Of a stretch of 19,000 bases of DNA, positions 1 to 7,926 are shown one piece after another. The stretch is taken from assembly GCA_964616275.1 (NCBI GenBank), contig CAZTUL010000045.1, positions 1-19,000 of the forward strand, written 5' to 3'. Each line of letters starts with the position of its first letter. Position 1 is the stretch's first letter. The stretch is from CAYZJV01 sp964616275. Lineage in GTDB: Bacteria > Spirochaetota > Spirochaetia > Sphaerochaetales > Sphaerochaetaceae. Both the position numbers and the translations under genes were made by a program. The notes beneath the pieces are model-generated. The model did no database searches. It was not told where the DNA came from and saw only the letters and a program-made list of their open reading frames with translations.

Positions 1-2
1 CA

Positions 3-83
3 CGTCTTTCCATGATTCAATACACGATTTCAGATAAGATAGTGAAAATTTTTCAGGAGACGATACAACAGACACCTATGTGA
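3..83 (+). CDS. possible 3' tail of a gene cut by the window edge
   Basis: One reading frame is open from the window edge to a TGA at 81-83. An internal ATG at 12 would give about 23 residues beginning MIQYTISDKIVKIF and ending QQTPM. It could be the C-terminal end of an upstream gene or chance openness. I recognise no family and see no ribosome binding site before the ATG. Confidence 0.2.
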   Translation, partial: RLSMIQYTISDKIVKIFQETIQQTPM

Positions 84-333
84 TACCGACTTTGACGTGA
101 TGCCCACATCTCATGAATGTATATACTCCTGTTTTATGTTGAATTATGCTAAGATTCATCTATTAAATAGCCAGCTATTCATTTTATAGAAACATATTAC
201 TATATATTTATTTAATATAAAGCACTTTTTAATGACAAATTACACGTAAAATTTGCATTCCGACTACAATTATGTCATACTCAAATGAGGAGATTTCACA
301 AATTTTTTGATTTCTCAGTATTTGGGGGTACAG
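84..333. other. AT-rich intergenic leader of the repeat-protein gene
   Basis: No convincing gene is present here. The stretch is very AT-rich. TACAAT near 265-270 is a reasonable -10 box for the downstream gene, but no good -35 box stands at the right distance. An AGGAG at 286-290 is followed by no properly spaced start codon that fits the downstream frame. No strong terminator or RNA gene was found. Confidence 0.4.
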
Positions 334-1998
334 ATGAAAAAAATATTTCTTGTAATACTCATATCATTGTGCATAACAGTAACTTTGATTGCAAATGATT
401 CAAGTACGACAGAAGGTGCTTCACTCGAAGTTGAACCATCTCCAGGTATTTTACTTGAACTCGATGAGCATATTTTGATTGAACCTCCTGCTCCGATAGA
501 GGAACCTGCTCCTGTAGAGGAACCTGCTCCTGTAGAGGAACCTGCTCCTGTAGAGGAACCTGCTCCGGTAGAGGAACCTGCTCCGGTAGAGGAACCTGCT
601 CCAATAGAGGAACCTACTCCGATAGAGGAACCTGCTCCGATAGAGGAACCTGCTCCAATAGAGGAACCTGCTCCGATAGAGGAACCTGCTCCAATAGAGG
701 AACCTGCTCCAATAGAGGAACCTGTGCAGGTAGTTCCAACACAACTTCCAGATATGCCGGATTTAGTGGAACCAAAATTTTCAAAAATCCCCTACACAGG
801 GAAAAGTCCAATAACACCCCTCTCGTGGAATCTACTTACGATTGGTGGAAACGTTGACCCGTTTAATTCTCCCGACTCATTTTTTCAGCTCATAGTTGAA
901 ACAAATCCCACACGTTTCCAGGTTCAGGGCGGTTTTTCTATTCATTATGACCACAATATTCAAAGAGTTAAAGATAATCTGATTATTGCTGTTGATAATA
1001 ATTACCGCTTCGATAGTTCAGGTATTCTATCTGATATCTCCCTTGATATCCTATATAAAAATTATCTCTATGAAATAAAGAATAACTTTCCATTATTTAT
1101 AGAAGCAGGCATAACATCCCAAATACCACAGCTTCAAATCTTCTCTCCAATAACACGAGTAGACTCATTAACTATTTCCCTGGTTAATAATAGTTTTGAT
1201 TTTACCTCGCGATTACAGCCGACATTGGGAGTGGGAATAGGTAGAATCTATACTATATCCCACCAAATTTTGGCACAAACTATTCTTGAAAACCTAGGAA
1301 TTAAAGCATCAGAAGATGCAATTCTGGAAGCAGCTACAGTGCTGGCTCAAAAAGACCAGTACATGAATAAGATTTCATCTGACTTCAGTAAAAACTATCG
1401 TCAATACATGACAAAGCTTCTTGAAGCCCTAGGAATTGAGGGACGGCATCTAGAGCTCATATCATTGTCTGAATCACAAGTATACGCTTACGATCAGGCA
1501 AAATTTTCATTTGGACGATTGCGATTTACTCATGATGAAATGAATATAGGGTGGGAAGTAGGTCTCTCAGCAACTCCCTATATCCTCTACCCCGATTCAA
1601 CAGCAGGTATTGGAATAGACGTGTTAAATTATTCAATTAATCTCAAGGAAAAGTATTCGCATGTTGCACTTGATAATAGATTGTATCTGAAAGTAGAAGC
1701 TCAACAATCTTTTATCCAAATCACAAACAACCTCGGTGGAATCATTAAGTGGATGATGGGAACTATAGGTGCTGAAATTCGCTATTTCCCACGGTATAAT
1801 AGAATCTGGTTCACACTTGGCGTCGATGAAAAATTTGAAATAAATTTGAATAACACATCAATCTCTATGAATTCCACAACCATAGACATAGGTTCTCATT
1901 TCTTAGTGACACCAAATTTTATGATGTATGGAAAAGCAGAAACAACTGATTTTTCCTTCTTTAAACTTAATGTCGGGGGAAAAATTCGCATACTCTAA
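334..1998 (+). CDS. secreted Pro/Glu-repeat protein, probable outer-membrane or surface protein
   Basis: The product is 554 residues and I do not recognise its family. The N-terminus is a typical Sec signal peptide (MKKIFLVILISLCITVTLIA, then NDSS). Residues 52-129 are thirteen copies of a hexapeptide of the form PAP(V/I)EE, a rigid acidic proline-rich linker. The remaining ~425 residues are rich in alternating polar and hydrophobic strands with many Gly, Asn and aromatic residues (for example near residues 190-290 and 400-554), as in an outer-membrane beta-barrel. A more helical segment lies around residues 310-385. The frame is open further upstream to a TTG at 307, but I chose the ATG at 334 because the signal peptide begins there; its ribosome site is weak (GGGGGT, 4 nt upstream). 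The ankyrin gene follows 56 nt later and is probably co-transcribed. The barrel is inferred from residue pattern only. Confidence 0.8.
   Translation: MKKIFLVILISLCITVTLIANDSSTTEGASLEVEPSPGILLELDEHILIEPPAPIEEPAPVEEPAPVEEPAPVEEPAPVEEPAPVEEPAPIEEPTPIEEPAPIEEPAPIEEPAPIEEPAPIEEPAPIEEPVQVVPTQLPDMPDLVEPKFSKIPYTGKSPITPLSWNLLTIGGNVDPFNSPDSFFQLIVETNPTRFQVQGGFSIHYDHNIQRVKDNLIIAVDNNYRFDSSGILSDISLDILYKNYLYEIKNNFPLFIEAGITSQIPQLQIFSPITRVDSLTISLVNNSFDFTSRLQPTLGVGIGRIYTISHQILAQTILENLGIKASEDAILEAATVLAQKDQYMNKISSDFSKNYRQYMTKLLEALGIEGRHLELISLSESQVYAYDQAKFSFGRLRFTHDEMNIGWEVGLSATPYILYPDSTAGIGIDVLNYSINLKEKYSHVALDNRLYLKVEAQQSFIQITNNLGGIIKWMMGTIGAEIRYFPRYNRIWFTLGVDEKFEINLNNTSISMNSTTIDIGSHFLVTPNFMMYGKAETTDFSFFKLNVGGKIRIL
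487..720 (+). repeat. 13 x 18-bp in-frame tandem repeat
   Basis: Thirteen direct copies of an 18-bp unit read CCT GCT CCN (G/A)TA GAG GAA and encode P-A-P-(V/I)-E-E; unit 8 has ACT for GCT. Variation falls almost only in one codon pair. Units 2-4 carry CCT-GTA, units 5-6 carry CCG-GTA, and units 7-13 carry CCA-ATA or CCG-ATA. This block pattern is expected from slippage or unequal crossover. Because 18 is a multiple of three, copy-number change alters length but not frame. Confidence 0.97.
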
Positions 1999-2054
1999 CG
2001 ATACCTTAGCGTAGCGAACATATTCAGTAACATAGAAAAGGAGGGCTGCTGCCA

Positions 2055-3311
2055 ATGACAATAAAATCACCCTGTAGAAATATTTTTCTTTTAAGTATTT
2101 TTATACTATGTATTGTAGGACAACTCTATAGCGGAGACCTGTACTCCACAGCTGGTTCAGGGACGCCCGAAGAGATGGCATTAATCATTAAAGAAACATC
2201 CGATATAAACGAACAAGACACCCTAGACTGGACAGCCCTCCACCACGCAGCACGATATAACACTGCAGAGGTAACCAAATTGCTGTTGGATGCCAATGCC
2301 GATGTCAATGCAGCATCACCCGATGGTGTTACTCCGATTATGCTTGCTATGCTCAATCCTGCTGAAAGGAAGGATGCGAAAAATCTCATCCAACTATTCA
2401 TAGATTATGGTGCTGATCTCAATGCAAAGGATAATCAAGGATGGACACCACTGCTTTATGCAACCCGATATAATCCAACTGAACCAGCCATGATATTAGA
2501 ACTCAGACAAGCAGGAGTCGATGTTAATTACAGAACTGAAAAAGGATTATTGCCACTGTTTTATGAGGCGAGGTTTTCTGAGGCTTCGGCAAGAAGTGTC
2601 CAACTATTCGACTATAAATATTATGAAACGGACTACGTGACCGAGGTAATCGATCCGCATGGTAAGGCTGCAATCATGTATGCAGCTGCAAATCAAAGTC
2701 CAAGAATCGCAGCTTTGCAATTTCTCCTCTTCTCAGGCAATATGGGGTTTGGTGGTCAGACCGATGATTATGGCAATACACCGCTGATGATTGCATTAGC
2801 AAATAACGGGATTCCTCGTGCAGTGCAATATCTGTTGCAAGTCACTCCCCGAATCAGATCATATCGTCCCGAATACCATCCACACAAACCAAATGATGCC
2901 GGATGGACTGCACTGATGATAGCGGCAAGACACAATGCTAGTCCAGAGAATATCGAACTGTTGCTAAACCCTCCTCCAGAAGGAAAAACAACTAAAGCAA
3001 AAGTGAATGATGCTCTACCAGAAAATGGATGGACACCACTCATGCTAGCGTGTAGATATGCTGATAATCCTAAAACTATCCAACTGCTACTTGATGCGGG
3101 AGCAGATATAAACGCTCAATCCACGGAAGGATTAACTGCCCTAATGACAGCAACAGCTAATTCTAATTCGGAAATATTGGAATTGTTACTTGAACAAGGA
3201 GCAAATCCGACTGTTGTGGACAACTATGGCTGGAGTGCCCTTACTTATGCCACGAATCGAAATGCAGCAGAAAGTATAGTTGAGAAGCTTACTGAATACA
3301 TGGATAACTAG
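2055..3311 (+). CDS. exported ankyrin-repeat protein
   Basis: The product is 418 residues. A signal peptide occupies roughly residues 1-26 (CRNIFLLSIFILCIVGQLYS). The rest is a chain of about nine ankyrin repeats of 33-40 residues, recognisable by GWTALHHAARYN, GWTPLLYATRYN, GWTALMIAARHN, GWTPLMLACRYA, GLTALMTATANS and GWSALTYATNRN, each with L-L-L-x-x-G-A-D-x-N-type helices and loops. Ankyrin arrays bind proteins; an exported one most likely acts in the periplasm or at the surface, but the partner is unknown. There is a strong AAGGAGGG site at 2038-2045, 9 nt before the ATG. The gene lies 56 nt after the repeat protein on the same strand and ends in a hairpin terminator, so the two probably form one transcription unit. 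No lipobox cysteine is placed correctly for a lipoprotein. Confidence 0.9.
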   Translation: MTIKSPCRNIFLLSIFILCIVGQLYSGDLYSTAGSGTPEEMALIIKETSDINEQDTLDWTALHHAARYNTAEVTKLLLDANADVNAASPDGVTPIMLAMLNPAERKDAKNLIQLFIDYGADLNAKDNQGWTPLLYATRYNPTEPAMILELRQAGVDVNYRTEKGLLPLFYEARFSEASARSVQLFDYKYYETDYVTEVIDPHGKAAIMYAAANQSPRIAALQFLLFSGNMGFGGQTDDYGNTPLMIALANNGIPRAVQYLLQVTPRIRSYRPEYHPHKPNDAGWTALMIAARHNASPENIELLLNPPPEGKTTKAKVNDALPENGWTPLMLACRYADNPKTIQLLLDAGADINAQSTEGLTALMTATANSNSEILELLLEQGANPTVVDNYGWSALTYATNRNAAESIVEKLTEYMDN

Positions 3312-3356
3312 AATACAATAGAGTAGGATAAAAACAATCTACTGAATCATGTAGTG

Positions 3357-3383
3357 AGAGCACCTAAAATGGTGCTCTTTCTT
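3357..3383 (+). terminator. Rho-independent terminator after the ankyrin gene
   Basis: A perfect 8-bp stem AGAGCACC / GGTGCTCT with a 6-nt loop TAAAAT is followed by TTCTTT on the + strand, 45 nt after the ankyrin stop. On the - strand, where it follows the tRNA genes, no T tract comes after the stem, so it is a poor terminator in that direction. Confidence 0.85.
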
Positions 3384-3457
3384 TACGCCAAAGAGGATTC
3401 GAACCTCTGACCCACAGCTTAGAAGGCTGTTGCTCTATCCAACTGAGCTATTGGCGC
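3384..3457 (-). tRNA. tRNA-Arg, anticodon TCT
   Basis: A complete cloverleaf reads on the - strand. The acceptor stem is GCGCCAA / TTGGCGT, with a G-U first pair. The D arm is AGCTCAGTTGGATAGAGC, the anticodon stem is ACAGC / GCTGT with loop CTTCTAA (anticodon TCT), and the T arm contains GGTTCGAATCC. The discriminator base is A. CCA is not encoded. It lies 13 nt downstream of tRNA-Pro and is probably cut from the same precursor. Confidence 0.97.
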
Positions 3458-3470
3458 ACGCAGAAAAGAT

Positions 3471-3543
3471 TCGGGGCGAGAGGACTCGAACCTCCGATTT
3501 CTTGCTCCCAAAGCAAGCGCCTTAGCCACTAGGCAACGCCCCG
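3471..3543 (-). tRNA. tRNA-Pro, anticodon TGG
   Basis: A complete cloverleaf reads on the - strand. The acceptor is CGGGGCG / CGCCCCG, with the C1-G72 pair typical of bacterial tRNA-Pro. The anticodon stem is CTTGC / GCAAG with loop TTTGGGA (anticodon TGG), the T arm is GGAGG-TTCGAGT-CCTCT, and the discriminator is A. CCA is not encoded. It is the first gene of a two-tRNA unit. Confidence 0.97.
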
Positions 3544-3563
3544 TTCATTAGTGTAACGCGTGG

Positions 3564-3593
3564 AGTATACTTTCTTTTTCGCCTGAGCGTCAA
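3564..3593 (-). promoter_or_regulatory. sigma-70-type promoter of the tRNA-Pro/tRNA-Arg unit
   Basis: On the - strand, TTGACG (-35) and TATACT (-10) are separated by 18 bp. The predicted start is about 14 nt before the first base of tRNA-Pro. A divergent TTGACA at 3604-3609 could be the -35 box for nth, but the matching -10 is weak. Confidence 0.65.
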
Positions 3594-3651
3594 GACGAAT
3601 TGCTTGACATTATTCAATCAGTTGTCCTCAATACAAAGAAGGGGGCTGATT

Positions 3652-4290
3652 ATGGAACTTACACCAAAAGTACGTGCATGGAGAACCTTCGAGTGTTTGG
3701 ATTTGATAAGTCCATCTTCCATCACATTTTTAACACAGAAGGAACCGTTTGAATTGCTCATAAGTGTAATCATGTCGGCACAAACCACAGATAAACAGGT
3801 AAACGAAGTAGCCCATGAACTATTTTCACGCTATCCGAACGCCTTTGAGCTAGCACAGGCAGATCTTGAGATTGTTAAACAAATTATCAGAAGCACCGGC
3901 TACTATAACGCAAAAGCAAAACATATCGTACAAACATCACAGGTTTTGGTCAAAAAATTTAACGGTCTTGTTCCACTTACCATGGAAGAACTTACAACAC
4001 TACCAGGGGTCGGACGAAAAACTGCGAGTGTTATACTTGGACAGATTGCAGGACAACCCGCAATTATCGTGGATACCCATTTCAGCAGAGTTGTGAAACG
4101 ATTAGGTCTCACATCCGCAAATTCACCAGATACCATTGAACGGGAGGTTGCAAAACTGCTCCCTCCCGAACACCATTATCGTTTCTCTATGATAGTTAAC
4201 TTACATGGAAGAAAAATCTGTCATGCTCGCAACCCACAGTGTGAAGAATGTCCCTTAGCTCTTTGGTGTATGAGTTATCCGATTCAATGA
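3652..4290 (+). CDS. nth: endonuclease III (base-excision repair glycosylase/AP lyase)
   Basis: This 212-residue DNA glycosylase removes oxidised pyrimidines and nicks the resulting abasic site. The helix-hairpin-helix LPGVGRKTASVILGQ carries the catalytic lysine. The catalytic aspartate lies in VDTHFSRVVKRL. The C-terminal [4Fe-4S] loop has the expected spacing C-x6-C-x2-C-x5-C (CHARNPQCEECPLALWC). Length is normal for the family. The frame is open upstream to a TTG at 3604, but the ATG at 3652 is preferred because AAGAAGGGGG lies just before it and the family starts there. The 3' end overlaps the last gene of the orp-type operon tail to tail by 7 bp. Confidence 0.97.
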   Translation: MELTPKVRAWRTFECLDLISPSSITFLTQKEPFELLISVIMSAQTTDKQVNEVAHELFSRYPNAFELAQADLEIVKQIIRSTGYYNAKAKHIVQTSQVLVKKFNGLVPLTMEELTTLPGVGRKTASVILGQIAGQPAIIVDTHFSRVVKRLGLTSANSPDTIEREVAKLLPPEHHYRFSMIVNLHGRKICHARNPQCEECPLALWCMSYPIQ

Positions 4291-4622
4291 TCGCACACAT
4301 TATCACCAGAAACCAAAGTACCCGATACATAATCCATCACTAATTCAGTTAATGGTTTTGAAGGTGCTCCTATGACCACATCAATCCCCTGTGCGGAAAA
4401 TAGATTTTGTGCCGACATACCCATGCCACCAGCAATAATCACGTTTACCCCGAGTTCTCCAAGAAACCGAGGAAGCACCCCAGGCTCATGCTTTGGTGCT
4501 GGGATTTCTTCTTTCTTAAGAATCTGCTTTGTTTTTTGATCTACATCGAAAATCGAAAAGGACTGGCAGTGTCCAAAATGGAGATTGAGTGCTCCATTTG
4601 CAGTTGGAATTGCAATTTTCAT
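4284..4622 (-). CDS. NifX/NafY-like (dinitrogenase Fe-Mo cofactor family) protein, last gene of the orp-type operon
   Basis: The product is 112 residues. It starts MKIAIPTANGALNLHFGHCQSF, the typical opening of the dinitrogenase iron-molybdenum cofactor biosynthesis fold (PF02579), and has the family's VNVIIAGGMGMSAQNLF strand-turn-helix. Histidines and a cysteine in LHFGHC are possible cluster ligands. The family binds metal-sulfur clusters; in Desulfovibrio the Orange Protein ORP of this family holds a Mo-Cu-S cluster (established knowledge, from memory). The ATG overlaps the stop of the Mrp gene (ATGA), with AGGAG 8-9 nt upstream, so translation is coupled. This is suggestive, because Desulfovibrio MrpORP fuses these two domains into one protein. 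Confidence 0.88.
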   Translation of the reverse strand: MKIAIPTANGALNLHFGHCQSFSIFDVDQKTKQILKKEEIPAPKHEPGVLPRFLGELGVNVIIAGGMGMSAQNLFSAQGIDVVIGAPSKPLTELVMDYVSGTLVSGDNVCDH

Positions 4623-5818
4623 ACGTTAGTGCTCCTTGTGTTGTGAAGTGTATCAGCTATCGTTCGATAGGTCTCAGCGATTGGTGATTCAGAAAATCTT
4701 TGTACATACGGCAATCCTGCATCGCCGGAAATACCGAATGAAGGATCTATTGGGATAGAACCTAAGAACGTAATCGCGTAGGTCTCTGCAAGTTTCTTTC
4801 CGCCGCCGGTCCTAAAGATATCGGTGACTGTGTGACAATGTGGACACACAAACCCGCTCATATTTTCAACAAGCCCGATGACCGGCATTTTCATCTGCCT
4901 GCAGAAATTAATGGATCGTGAAACATCTACTGTTGCCACGCTCTGAGGAGTGGTAACCAATACAGCCTCAGCATGCTCTTTCAACTGCTGTGCAACAGAT
5001 AAGGGCTCATCACCTGTACCCGGAGGACAATCAATAATTAGATAATCGAGGGGCCCCCATGCAACATCATTAAGGAATTGCTCAATGAGTGAATTTTTCA
5101 GTGGTCCTCTCCAGACAACTGGATCATCCGGCTTATGGAGTAAGAATCCTATCGACATAACTTCAAGATTATACATATCTCCAAGAATAACCGGCTGTAT
5201 TCCATCAGCTGCATTCATCACTGTCACATCATGCAAATTCAACATCGTGGGAATGCTAGGCCCATGAATATCAACATCTACAAGACCTACTCGAAAACCT
5301 TTAGCGGATAGAGAAAGTGCAAGATTCACAGCAACAGTACTCTTACCCACACCGCCTTTGCCGCTCATCACCATGATAGTCCTTCGTTTCTGAGCAGGGG
5401 TATTATCCTTTTTTGAACGATTTGCATCATCCGTAATAGTTCGTTTAATTGATTGAGCTTGTCGCACTTCCAGGTCGGCTATAGCAGCCCGTAAGACCTG
5501 TAAAGCTAGCTTTACACAGTCGTATGATTTCTCGGGCAAGTCTGGAATGAGCGACAAAATATCACTCTGACTCAGGGTTTTTGCTTCTTCCAAAGGCATT
5601 CCTTCAGCGGAATACGAAATTACCGATGCAGCTCGCATAGAATCACCACAGCCGTCAGTAGTAAACGACACACTGGAAATTTTAGTATCTTCTACCGTCA
5701 ACCAATACTCAACGGTATCACCGCAAGGTCCAGTTTGTCGTGCATTACCATCTGGTTTCTTAAGCGGCCCAAAATTGTCCGGTACTTGACGAAATCGTTC
5801 TTTTACCATGTTGTCCAT
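4619..5818 (-). CDS. mrp: IscU-like scaffold fused to Mrp/NBP35 Fe-S carrier ATPase
   Basis: The product is 399 residues with two domains. Residues ~25-118 resemble the NifU/IscU scaffold, with the three family cysteines in context: C32 (PCGD), C57 (GCGD) and C101 (YDC). After a charged linker, residues ~146-395 form an Mrp/NBP35/ApbC ATPase. It has the deviant Walker A SGKGGVGKST (152-161), DVDIHGPSIP, DCPPGTGDEPLS, and the cluster-bridging CPHC (C325, C328) that lets a homodimer hold a [4Fe-4S] cluster. Such proteins carry clusters to targets. The frame opens at 5830, but the ATG at 5818 is chosen because GGGAG lies 6 nt upstream; it overlaps the preceding MinD gene by 16 bp. Desulfovibrio MrpORP has an ORP domain at its C-terminus, whereas here that domain is the separate next gene. 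Confidence 0.9.
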   Translation of the reverse strand: MDNMVKERFRQVPDNFGPLKKPDGNARQTGPCGDTVEYWLTVEDTKISSVSFTTDGCGDSMRAASVISYSAEGMPLEEAKTLSQSDILSLIPDLPEKSYDCVKLALQVLRAAIADLEVRQAQSIKRTITDDANRSKKDNTPAQKRRTIMVMSGKGGVGKSTVAVNLALSLSAKGFRVGLVDVDIHGPSIPTMLNLHDVTVMNAADGIQPVILGDMYNLEVMSIGFLLHKPDDPVVWRGPLKNSLIEQFLNDVAWGPLDYLIIDCPPGTGDEPLSVAQQLKEHAEAVLVTTPQSVATVDVSRSINFCRQMKMPVIGLVENMSGFVCPHCHTVTDIFRTGGGKKLAETYAITFLGSIPIDPSFGISGDAGLPYVQRFSESPIAETYRTIADTLHNTRSTNV

Positions 5819-6714
5819 ATATTCTCCCATATTTGATTAATGCGGTCACGAGTTTCTCCTTCAATGTATTCAACAGCACTCAAGCCTTGTAATTGTGCTT
5901 GTACCATATGTTCATCAAAGGGGATCGTTCCCACAAAAGTATGCCCATTCTCTATAGTGTGTTCTCGAATTGTCTCCGTAATTCTCGGGTCAATATCGCT
6001 CTTGTTTACACACACGTACACGGGTATTTCAAAACTGCTTGCTAATGATGTTACCCGTTCTAAGTCGTGAATTCCAGATAAACTAGGTTCGGTTACGAGA
6101 AGTACTGCATCAGCACCGGTTACACTACTGATCACTGCACAACCTATTCCTGGAGGACCATCGACTAAAATTAGTGATTGCCCCTGCTCTTCAGCAATTT
6201 TTTTTGCCTCTTTTCTCACAACTGTAACAAGCTTGCCAGAATTCTCTCCTGCTGCATGCAGCTGGGCATGTACCATAGGCCCGAATCTTGTATTACTCAC
6301 CATCCACTTCCCACAATCTCTTGGTTCAAAACGGATAGCATTTTCAGGACACAAGCGTACACACAATCCACACCCTTCACAATGAATCGGAGAAATACTA
6401 TAGGTACCATCAATTTGTGCTTGAAAAGCATCAAATCTACAAGCAGCTTCGCAAAGACCGCATCCAGAACACTTACTAGCGTCCACTATAGCTTCTTTAC
6501 CTGAGAAAAACTTTGTCTCAGTGATTACCGTAGGATTCGTTACTAAATGCAAATCAGCCGCATCTACATCGCAGTCTGCAAGAACGAGATCCTTTGCCAA
6601 AGTGGCTATTGATGCAGTTATGGTAGTTTTTCCTGTTCCGCCTTTACCACTAAGAACAACCAATTCTCGCAATTTAGGCAAATTACTCATTGCCTTTGAA
6701 ATTGTATCAGGCAT
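5803..6714 (-). CDS. MinD-family ATPase with 2x[4Fe-4S] ferredoxin insert (second)
   Basis: The product is 303 residues. It has a deviant Walker A (VLSGKGGTGKTTITASIA), DCDVDAADLHL as switch I, and LVDGPPGIGC as the Walker B region, all as in MinD/ParA P-loop ATPases. A ferredoxin domain is inserted at roughly residues 58-125 with two cluster motifs, CSGCGLCEAACRFDAF and CEGCGLCVRLCPENAI. It probably works with its neighbour as a pair, as the two such ATPases of the Desulfovibrio orp cluster are thought to do; substrate and cluster role are not established. The frame is open to 6768, but AGGAGG 7 nt before the ATG at 6714 fixes the start. It overlaps the end of the first MinD gene by 8 bp. 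Confidence 0.92.
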   Translation of the reverse strand: MPDTISKAMSNLPKLRELVVLSGKGGTGKTTITASIATLAKDLVLADCDVDAADLHLVTNPTVITETKFFSGKEAIVDASKCSGCGLCEAACRFDAFQAQIDGTYSISPIHCEGCGLCVRLCPENAIRFEPRDCGKWMVSNTRFGPMVHAQLHAAGENSGKLVTVVRKEAKKIAEEQGQSLILVDGPPGIGCAVISSVTGADAVLLVTEPSLSGIHDLERVTSLASSFEIPVYVCVNKSDIDPRITETIREHTIENGHTFVGTIPFDEHMVQAQLQGLSAVEYIEGETRDRINQIWENIWTTW

Positions 6715-7567
6715 GAATAACCTCCTGTGATTCCACCTTCTGTTGAATAACCTGCCAAAGATTTTCAAATAGTACCTGGTACGAATATTCTTCTAAAATG
6801 TCCCCTCCACGTGCATAGACCTCAGAAATATGCCGATCATAGGGTATTCGTGCTATTATATCTATTTGGTGCCTGGTACAAAATTTTTCTACTCTATCAT
6901 CACCAATTCCATCTTTATTGATAACAACACCAAAAGGAATACCTACTTCTTCGACAGTTTCAACCGCAAGCTGTAAATCATGCAAACCAAAAGCAGTCGG
7001 CTCCGCTACCAAAATCACGAAATCGGCATCTCCAATAGTCCACACCATGGGGCAACTTGTTCCAGGAGGAGAATCCAGCAGGACCATGTCTTCGTCAGCT
7101 TTTTCACTTTCCTTCTTAACATCGCGGATAATTGGAACTGCTAGTGCCTTTCCAACATGGATTTGTCCCTCAATCAGACGAATAGAATCAGATTTTCGTT
7201 CAATAACTGTTCCAATCACATGTTCGACCTCCTGAAGTGCATCCTGAGGACAAAACGTCGCACACGCACCGCAAGAATGACAGAGATCTTCAAATATGAG
7301 AGGTTTCCCGGCAATTACAGCAATTGCATTGAATTCACAGACTTCTGCACAAATCCTACACCCGTCACAGAGCGACTCATCTACCTGTGGCACAAGGATG
7401 GTACTTGGCCGCTCGTTAATCAAATCTCCTTTGAGAAACAGATTAGTGTTCGGCTCTTCAACATCGCAATCCAAAACTAAGATGGGATTATTATAGGTGC
7501 GGGCAAGATTTACCGTTACAAAAGTCTTGCCCGTTCCTCCTTTACCTGAAGCTACTGCTACCCTCAT
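6707..7567 (-). CDS. MinD-family ATPase with 2x[4Fe-4S] ferredoxin insert (first)
   Basis: The product is 286 residues. It starts MRVAVASGKGGTGKTFVTVNLA (deviant Walker A), with DCDVEEPNTNLFL and LLDSPPGTSCP. The ferredoxin insert has CDGCRICAEVCEFNAI and CHSCGACATFCPQDAL. It has the same architecture as the next gene but has clearly diverged, so this is an old duplication. A TTG at 7573 would extend it by two residues. The ATG at 7567 is preferred because it makes a 4-bp ATGA overlap with the preceding NifX-like gene and aligns with the family start; AAGG lies about 9 nt upstream. Confidence 0.92.
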   Translation of the reverse strand: MRVAVASGKGGTGKTFVTVNLARTYNNPILVLDCDVEEPNTNLFLKGDLINERPSTILVPQVDESLCDGCRICAEVCEFNAIAVIAGKPLIFEDLCHSCGACATFCPQDALQEVEHVIGTVIERKSDSIRLIEGQIHVGKALAVPIIRDVKKESEKADEDMVLLDSPPGTSCPMVWTIGDADFVILVAEPTAFGLHDLQLAVETVEEVGIPFGVVINKDGIGDDRVEKFCTRHQIDIIARIPYDRHISEVYARGGDILEEYSYQVLFENLWQVIQQKVESQEVIHA

Positions 7568-7926
7568 ACCCAATGACCTTCAACATCGGCATCTTTCAAG
7601 GGTTTCAATGCCTTGGAATTGAACATTGCCAGAGCTTCTTCTACTGTTTTTGCATCTGCATGATACGCTGTGACGCCTGCGGTAAATAATACACGTGCAG
7701 CTTTCGGCCCCAGATGCCCAGTAACCAAAGCTTCAACCCCACTTGCCACCACATGCTGTGCAGCCTGTACACCAGCACCCTGTGCAGCTTCTAAATTCTG
7801 TGCATTATCTAAAACAGAATAGGTACCAGCATCGGTATCGTAGATAATAAATTTTTCTGCTCTCCCAAAACGATTGTCAAATGCCGATTTTAATGTATCA
7901 CCAGAGGCTGTAAAAGCAATCTTCAT
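7564..7926 (-). CDS. NifX/NafY-like (dinitrogenase Fe-Mo cofactor family) protein
   Basis: The product is 120 residues. It starts MKIAFTASGDTLKSAFDNRFGRAEKFIIYD, with VQAAQHVVASGVEALVTGHLGPKAARVLF, matching PF02579 over its whole length. This is the member most like the small ORP/NifX proteins encoded beside MinD-ferredoxin pairs in anaerobes, so it is my best candidate for the Orange Protein equivalent (inference). AGGAG lies 8 nt before the ATG. ATGA overlaps couple it to the gene before and the gene after. Confidence 0.9.
   Translation of the reverse strand: MKIAFTASGDTLKSAFDNRFGRAEKFIIYDTDAGTYSVLDNAQNLEAAQGAGVQAAQHVVASGVEALVTGHLGPKAARVLFTAGVTAYHADAKTVEEALAMFNSKALKPLKDADVEGHWV

Noticed and set aside
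284..397. Small leader frame MRRFHKFFDF... overlapping the repeat-protein start
   Set aside because: Its ATG overlaps the AGGAG, no ribosome site precedes it, and it has no recognisable product.
359..817. Three open frames on the - strand across the 18-bp repeat
   Set aside because: An 18-bp repeat free of stops in one unit is open in that frame along the whole array. They have low-complexity products and no ribosome sites.
6772..6782. GTACCTGGTAC inside the first MinD gene, same core as the pho palindromes
   Set aside because: The central base is T, and the flanks show no TTT/AAA extension and no similarity to the other copies; an 11-bp match of this kind can arise by chance.
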